A program made the position numbers and the translations under genes. Source: B30-G6 sp963701385 (GTDB lineage Bacteria > Desulfobacterota > Desulfobacteria > Desulfobacterales > B30-G6). Taken from it: a stretch of DNA of 64,000 nt. Where the stretch lies: positions 62,001-126,000 of the forward strand of contig CAVOZW010000005.1 of NCBI GenBank assembly GCA_963701385.1. Reading direction: 5' to 3'. How positions within the stretch are numbered: position 1 is the first letter of the stretch; each line of letters begins with the position of its first letter. Below the pieces are notes generated by a model. It ran no database searches. It saw only the letters and a program-made list of their open reading frames with translations, and was not told the origin of the DNA. Shown piece after piece: positions 59,546 through 64,000 of the stretch.

Positions 59546-62457
59546 TCAGGCTTCATGATTTACCCACCCTGCGAATCGATACCGATGATATCCGCTCACT
59601 GAAATATCGGGGAAAATCCTACCAGGGCTTTGCCGGAGATACGGTGGCCACTGCCCTTTATGCCAATGGTATTCGAGTATTTGGGCGCAGCTTGAAATAC
59701 CACCGGCCCAGAGGTCTTTACAGCCTTGACGGAGAATCAAGCAATACTTGCATGGAAGTAGATGGCGTCCCCAATGTGCGTACTGAAAACACCCTGCTTG
59801 AGGATGGAATGGTGGTCAAAGCCCAGAACGTCAAAGGGTCCGCAGATTTTGACTGGATGGCATTCATGGACAAATTGGACTGGGCCATGCCGGCTGGCTT
59901 CTATTACAAAACCATGCACAAACCACCGGTCCTCTGGCCCTTTGCCATAAAAGCCATCCGTAAAGCAGCAGGTACAGGCACCATCTCTGCAGACTATCAG
60001 GTAACCGGCCACTATGATGAAATTTTCTTGACAGCCGATGTCTGTGTCATCGGCGGCGGTGCAGCCGGCATGATGGCGGCCCTGACTGCCGCCGAATCCG
60101 GTGTGCGCGTCATACTGCTGGAATCACGTCCCTGCCTGGGTGGTTGCTGGGATTACAGGGCAGGCAAGTATGATGAAAACAAACCCCTGTATGCCCGTGC
60201 CAGAGACTTGGCCGAGCAAGTGGAACGTGACTCCAATATCCGGGTCTTTAAACATGCCCCTATGGTAGGTGCCTACAACAACAACCTGATCACTGCCTTT
60301 CAAGTGGGAACTGTGGACGATGTCTTTTCAGAGCGTTACATCGAAATTCGTTCAGAAAGCGTGGTGGTGGCCACAGGCTGTATCGAACGCCCCCTGATTT
60401 TCGACCATAATGAAAGACCCGGCGTCATGCAGGTGGCGTGTGCCCATCGCCTGGCCCGAACTTACGGCCTGCTGCCCGGCAAGGAAGCGGTATTCAGTGT
60501 GGGCCATGACTTAGGGCTTGAGGCTGCACTGGACCTGATCGATCTGGGTCTGAAAATCCGATGTGTAGCCGATATTCGAGAGGATGGCCAGGATCCTGAG
60601 CTACTTGAGGCTCTTGTCCAAAAAGAGGTGACCGTACTCAAGGGTTGGGTTGCCGCCAAAGCTCACGGCTGTAAACAGGTTACCAACGTAACGCTTTCAA
60701 CGCTGGAGGGAACGGTCAAACGTCAAATGCCCTGTGATTTGCTGGTGGCTTCGGCGGGATTCACACCGGTGACCGGCCCGTTGAGTCTGGCCCAAGCCAA
60801 AATGGTCTATGACAACCACAGCGGATATTTCCTGCCAAAAAAACTGCCAGAAAAAATGTTTTCAGCCGGCCGGGTGACTGGCCTTCACCATCCCCAGGCC
60901 ATCGAAGCTTCGGGACGATTGGCCGGCCTGAAAGCGCTAGCGGCAATAGGCATTATTGATGATACGTTTGTTTGCGCTGCCGAAAAGGTGTCGAGGGAGC
61001 TGCCCGGCGTGGAACGGGGTTGTAAGCTGGTTACCGCCCCGGTAAAAGGGCGAAAAAGCTTTATCTGTTTTGACGAGGATACCACCATCAAGAACATCAA
61101 ACAGGCCGTCGATATGGGTTTTGATGTTCCAGAACTGATCAAACGATTCACCTCAGCAGGTACCGGGCCTGGTCAGGGGGGCATTCCGGGTCATAATCTG
61201 CCGCTATATGTTTCAAAATATACTGCCTCTGCTGACACGCCGGTGCCAACAACCGTTCGTCCACCGTTGATCCCAACATATCTTGCTACGTACGCAGGCG
61301 CTCATCATCACATGTTCAAACGAACCCCGCTGCACGCGTCCCAGAAAAAAGAGGGCGGCATTTTCCGCAATATTGGCGTCTGGCAACGGGCAAGGTATTT
61401 TTCCAATGATGTTGAATGCCGGGACGAAATTCTCAACGTACGCAATAACGTGGGTATGCTGGACAGCTCAACCTTGGGAAAATTTCGAGTTTTCGGCCCG
61501 GATGCGATCAAGGCCCTCCAGCGCCTGTATGTGTCTGACATGCACAGCCTGAAAAAAGGGCGTATCAAATATTCGGCCATGTGCAACGATGATGGCTGTG
61601 TCATCGATGACGGGGTCGTGGTTATGTTGGATAACAACGACTACTACCTCACCACCTCCAGTGGCCGTGCCGGCAATACAGTGGAATGGTTTCGGTTTCA
61701 CACACGCTACGATGGGTGGAAATACCACATGGTCAACCTTACCGATGCCATGGGTGTCATCAATATTTCCGGGCCCAATGCCCGCAAGGTTCTTAAAAAA
61801 ATAGTGACGGTCGACATCTCCAACAAAGCCTTCCCTTTTGCCGGATATCGCGAGTTCAACATCAATGGTGCGATTCCCTTACGGGTAATGCGCCTCGGTT
61901 TTGTGGGCGAACTGTCTTATGAGCTGCATGTGCCGTCTTCCTACATGCAGTGCGTCTGGGATTTGCTGATATCGGCGGGGGCCGAGTTCAAAATTCGGAA
62001 TTTTGGCCTTGAAGCCCAGAATGTGTTACGCATGGAAAAGGGCCATATCATTCTCGGTCAGGAATCGGAACAACGGACCAATCTCCTGGATCTGGGTCTT
62101 GGTTTTCTTTGGGACCGCAAAAAATCGGACCTTAAAACCGTCGGCGCTGTTGCGCTTCGACAGGCTGAAAACGATCCCGGGAGATTAAAACTGGTGGGAC
62201 TCCGCATGGATGACGATGCGCGGGCGCCCCGGGACGGGGCCCTGATCGTAGATACCCGCGTCCGCGGATACGTGGCCACGGCCAGGAAAAGTTTTAGCAC
62301 CGGAGAAGCCATAGGCATGGCCCTGGTAGAATCACAACTCAGCGAACCAGGATCAAAACTGGAGATTTATGAAGATGAATGCGACGGTAAACGGCTGAGC
62401 GCCCGGGTCGTTTCCATGCCTTTCTATGACCCTGAAGGTAACCGAATGAAAATGTGA
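59542..62457 (+). CDS. soxA: Sarcosine oxidase alpha subunit
   Basis: 971 residues with the full alpha-subunit plan. An N-terminal 2Fe-2S-fold-like domain (GDTVATALYANGIRVFGRSL, HRPRGLYSLDGESS), a pyridine-nucleotide/FAD-type domain (CVIGGGAAGMMAALTAAES, CLGGCWDYRAG) and a C-terminal GcvT-like THF-binding domain (from about residue 600; NVGMLDSSTLGKFRVFGPDA, MRLGFVGELSYELHVPSSY). The GcvT part receives the oxidised one-carbon unit as 5,10-methylene-THF. Highly conserved; full length. Confidence 0.93.
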   Translation: MIRLHDLPTLRIDTDDIRSLKYRGKSYQGFAGDTVATALYANGIRVFGRSLKYHRPRGLYSLDGESSNTCMEVDGVPNVRTENTLLEDGMVVKAQNVKGSADFDWMAFMDKLDWAMPAGFYYKTMHKPPVLWPFAIKAIRKAAGTGTISADYQVTGHYDEIFLTADVCVIGGGAAGMMAALTAAESGVRVILLESRPCLGGCWDYRAGKYDENKPLYARARDLAEQVERDSNIRVFKHAPMVGAYNNNLITAFQVGTVDDVFSERYIEIRSESVVVATGCIERPLIFDHNERPGVMQVACAHRLARTYGLLPGKEAVFSVGHDLGLEAALDLIDLGLKIRCVADIREDGQDPELLEALVQKEVTVLKGWVAAKAHGCKQVTNVTLSTLEGTVKRQMPCDLLVASAGFTPVTGPLSLAQAKMVYDNHSGYFLPKKLPEKMFSAGRVTGLHHPQAIEASGRLAGLKALAAIGIIDDTFVCAAEKVSRELPGVERGCKLVTAPVKGRKSFICFDEDTTIKNIKQAVDMGFDVPELIKRFTSAGTGPGQGGIPGHNLPLYVSKYTASADTPVPTTVRPPLIPTYLATYAGAHHHMFKRTPLHASQKKEGGIFRNIGVWQRARYFSNDVECRDEILNVRNNVGMLDSSTLGKFRVFGPDAIKALQRLYVSDMHSLKKGRIKYSAMCNDDGCVIDDGVVVMLDNNDYYLTTSSGRAGNTVEWFRFHTRYDGWKYHMVNLTDAMGVINISGPNARKVLKKIVTVDISNKAFPFAGYREFNINGAIPLRVMRLGFVGELSYELHVPSSYMQCVWDLLISAGAEFKIRNFGLEAQNVLRMEKGHIILGQESEQRTNLLDLGLGFLWDRKKSDLKTVGAVALRQAENDPGRLKLVGLRMDDDARAPRDGALIVDTRVRGYVATARKSFSTGEAIGMALVESQLSEPGSKLEIYEDECDGKRLSARVVSMPFYDPEGNRMKM

Positions 62458-62467
62458 GGAAAACGAT

Positions 62468-63118
62468 ATGGCAGGCAACCAAAGACATTCACCGGTGACG
62501 TTTGAATACGACGCCTTAAAAACGGAAACATGGAACGATTGGCAAATTGTGCTGACCTATTCTGAAGAGGGGTCCGGCCCATGGCTGGTAGACCTGAGCC
62601 ACAATACACGCTGGGATCTTCAGGATAGCCAGATCGATGATCTATCACCCAATGGTCTGAATATACCATCTGCTCCCGGTATGTGCAGTTTTTCGAAAGA
62701 CACCTTGGTCAATCGTATGAACAGAACCCAGGCCGCTATCTGGCATCTGGGCACCAAACACATAAAACCACCCGATTTATCGGGTTGCACCGATGTGACC
62801 GAAGCGACCTTATTTGTTGCCCTTTTTGGACCGGACACATTCCATGTCGCCGAAAAACTAACAGCCCTTGATTTTATGAATCCCACTAGAAAAGCGCCCT
62901 TTTTGCTGCAGGGTCCTTTCTGCCATGTTGCCTGTCAAATCGTGACGCTGCAGAAAAATGCAGACATGTCGGGTGGCTTTCTCCTGACCTGCAGCCGGGG
63001 CTACGCTGAGAGCATGGTCCATGCTGTTCTCGATTCAGGAGCAGAATTTGGGTTGCGTCCAGCCGGTGAAACACGATTTTCAGATTGGATGAAAAAATGG
63101 AAGAGCACGGTTATATAA
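62468..63118 (+). CDS. soxG: Sarcosine oxidase gamma subunit-like protein
   Basis: 216 residues, starting ten bases after soxA with GAGGA upstream. It shows gamma-subunit-like features (WLVDLSHNTRWDLQDSQ, RTQAAIWHLG, GFLLTCSRGYAESMVHAVLDSGAEFGLRPAGE) and a partial GcvT-like fold. Known gamma subunits stabilise the interface of alpha and beta. Similarity is weaker than for the other subunits, and position supports the call. Confidence 0.78.
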   Translation: MAGNQRHSPVTFEYDALKTETWNDWQIVLTYSEEGSGPWLVDLSHNTRWDLQDSQIDDLSPNGLNIPSAPGMCSFSKDTLVNRMNRTQAAIWHLGTKHIKPPDLSGCTDVTEATLFVALFGPDTFHVAEKLTALDFMNPTRKAPFLLQGPFCHVACQIVTLQKNADMSGGFLLTCSRGYAESMVHAVLDSGAEFGLRPAGETRFSDWMKKWKSTVI

Positions 63119-63171
63119 TCTAAAAAAAGCCCTTTGCTGGCAGCCATTAGATTGCCTATTATCGAGGATAT

Positions 63172-63212
63172 CTCGCAGCAAGCTGCGAGGAATGTTCTGC
63201 CGTGGGGCAGTG
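63172..63212. repeat. REP-like palindromic element after soxG
   Basis: CTCGCAGC-AA-GCTGCGAG is a perfect eight-base-pair palindrome (63172-63189), followed by a second small hairpin (CTGCC-GTG-GGGCAG region to about 63210). There is no T-run. It resembles dispersed extragenic palindromes; only one copy is visible in this window. Confidence 0.5.
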
Positions 63213-63304
63213 CTTAGCAGCGACCGAAGGGAATCAATCTAATTTAGAATAGAGCCATCACTTGAAGTTGAATCGAAGAAAAACAATCGATACAGGAGGA
63301 GAAC

Positions 63305-64000
63305 ATGAACAAAGCATATGACGCCGTCATTATTGGAGCGGGAGTCATCGGGGCCCCCATCGCCTATGAATTATCCAAAAAAGGCTACCAAACATTGAGT
63401 GTGGACAAAAGGGCCGATGCCGGTGAAGGCTCGACTTCCGGATCGTGTGCTATTGTAAGGGCCCACTATTCCACGGAGGATGGTGTCGCCTTTGCCTACG
63501 AAGGATTCAAATACTGGTTGGACTGGGAAAATTATCTGGATCATGCAAAAGACGAGAAAGGCCTTGCAAGGTACATGAACACTGGCTCCATTCTGATAAA
63601 GTCCCAAGGCCATAAATGGCAGGACGTCAAAAGACACTATGATGCCGTTGGTGTAAAATACGAAGAATGGGACCGCGATCAGATTCTGGAACATGTACCC
63701 GTACTGGATCTGCATGAGTTCTGGCCGGTGCGACGTCCCGAGGATCCAACATTTTTTGACGAACCCGATAAAATGATCGAGGGTGCCCTTTTCTGTCCGG
63801 AAGGTGGCTATGTGAACGATCCTGCTCTGTCGGCCCATAACATCATGCGTGCCGCCGAGGCCAAGGGTGCAACGTTTATGTTCAACGCCGAGGTCGCTGC
63901 TATTCGGAGTGCCGACAAAAAGGTACAGGGTATCACGCTGGCAGACGGCACCCAGATCGACGCACCGATCGTTGTGAACTGTGCCGGCCCCCATTCTTAC
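63305..64000 (+). CDS. FAD-dependent amine/amino-acid oxidoreductase (DAO family, partial)
   Basis: Open from the ATG at 63305 (AGGAGGAGAAC upstream) to the window edge, 232 codons with no stop. The Rossmann loop VIIGAGVIGAPIAYELSKKG starts at residue 8; GSTSGSCAIVRAHYS and VNCAGPHSY are FAD-contact segments of the DAO/sarcosine-dimethylglycine dehydrogenase family. The C-terminal half is missing. It follows soxG by 186 bases and could oxidise a second methylated amine in the same pathway. Confidence 0.85.
   Translation, partial: MNKAYDAVIIGAGVIGAPIAYELSKKGYQTLSVDKRADAGEGSTSGSCAIVRAHYSTEDGVAFAYEGFKYWLDWENYLDHAKDEKGLARYMNTGSILIKSQGHKWQDVKRHYDAVGVKYEEWDRDQILEHVPVLDLHEFWPVRRPEDPTFFDEPDKMIEGALFCPEGGYVNDPALSAHNIMRAAEAKGATFMFNAEVAAIRSADKKVQGITLADGTQIDAPIVVNCAGPHSY

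Noticed and set aside
1..64000. CRISPR arrays, IS elements, prophage genes, integrase attachment sites
   Set aside because: No regularly spaced repeats, transposase, integrase or phage structural genes were found on either strand.

Overview
This window looks like a chromosomal segment of a Desulfobacterota (Desulfobacterales-like, probably sulfate-reducing or otherwise anaerobic) bacterium. This is inferred from family content: NfnAB-type electron-bifurcating oxidoreductase subunits, a DUF362-ferredoxin protein, several MttB-superfamily methyltransferases without pyrrolysine, MoxR/VWA gene pairs, and PilZ and duplicated zinc-ribbon signalling proteins. Gene density is high. I see no tRNA, rRNA, CRISPR array, transposase or phage gene.

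Layout. 1-4.8 kb: a minus-strand dipeptide/oligopeptide ABC operon (dppA-B-C-D-F, the last cut by the window edge), with a seven-base-unit repeat between dppA and dppB. 5-9.6 kb: aspartokinase, a YihY membrane protein, a cysteine-containing membrane protein and a THUMP RNA methyltransferase. 9.7-16.2 kb: DUF362-ferredoxin, ssb, a PA2779/PA2778-type pair and uvrA. 16.3-17.6 kb: a stand-alone divergent MttB-like gene. 17.6-25.3 kb: two separate MoxR AAA+/VWA pairs, one with an ArgA-like gene and one with a MetE/UROD-like gene, with tatA and a zinc-cysteine protein between them. 25.3-29.2 kb: tatD and nfnAB.

29.2-34 kb: a complete thiamine-salvage operon (thiB-thiP-ABC ATPase-thiamine pyrophosphokinase). 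It has a clear promoter, a TPP riboswitch and a terminator whose 5' arm can pair perfectly with the 3' edge of the aptamer. 34.2-36.6 kb: the most intriguing unit in the window. It holds an ECF sigma factor, a membrane anti-sigma-like protein ending in a CBM48/AMPK-type glycan-binding domain, a CBM48-like lipoprotein, and a secreted repeat protein with a glycine-rich tail. Two near-identical ECF-type promoters (TGTAACC, 16-base spacer, CGTT) lie in front of the sigma gene and the secreted-protein gene, suggesting a self-activating envelope regulon. 36.7-39.4 kb: prfB with its programmed +1 frameshift, downstream of lnt. 39.6-41.4 kb: a small signalling operon (PilZ, duplicated zinc ribbon, helical duplicated protein, receiver domain).

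41.5-64 kb reads as one catabolic island for N-methylated or amino-acid-like compounds. It contains a divergent serine hydroxymethyltransferase, a polar-amino-acid ABC transporter without its own binding protein, a Tat-exported oligopeptide-type ABC transporter with a fused double ATPase, UspA, three MttB-family methyltransferases, an RpiR-type regulator, a four-subunit sarcosine oxidase-like complex (soxBDAG) and the start of another FAD amine oxidoreductase. A plausible but untested flow is uptake, corrinoid-dependent demethylation of a quaternary or tertiary amine, oxidative demethylation to an amino acid with transfer of the one-carbon unit to tetrahydrofolate, then SHMT. No corrinoid protein or corrinoid:THF methyltransferase gene is present, so that part must be encoded elsewhere.
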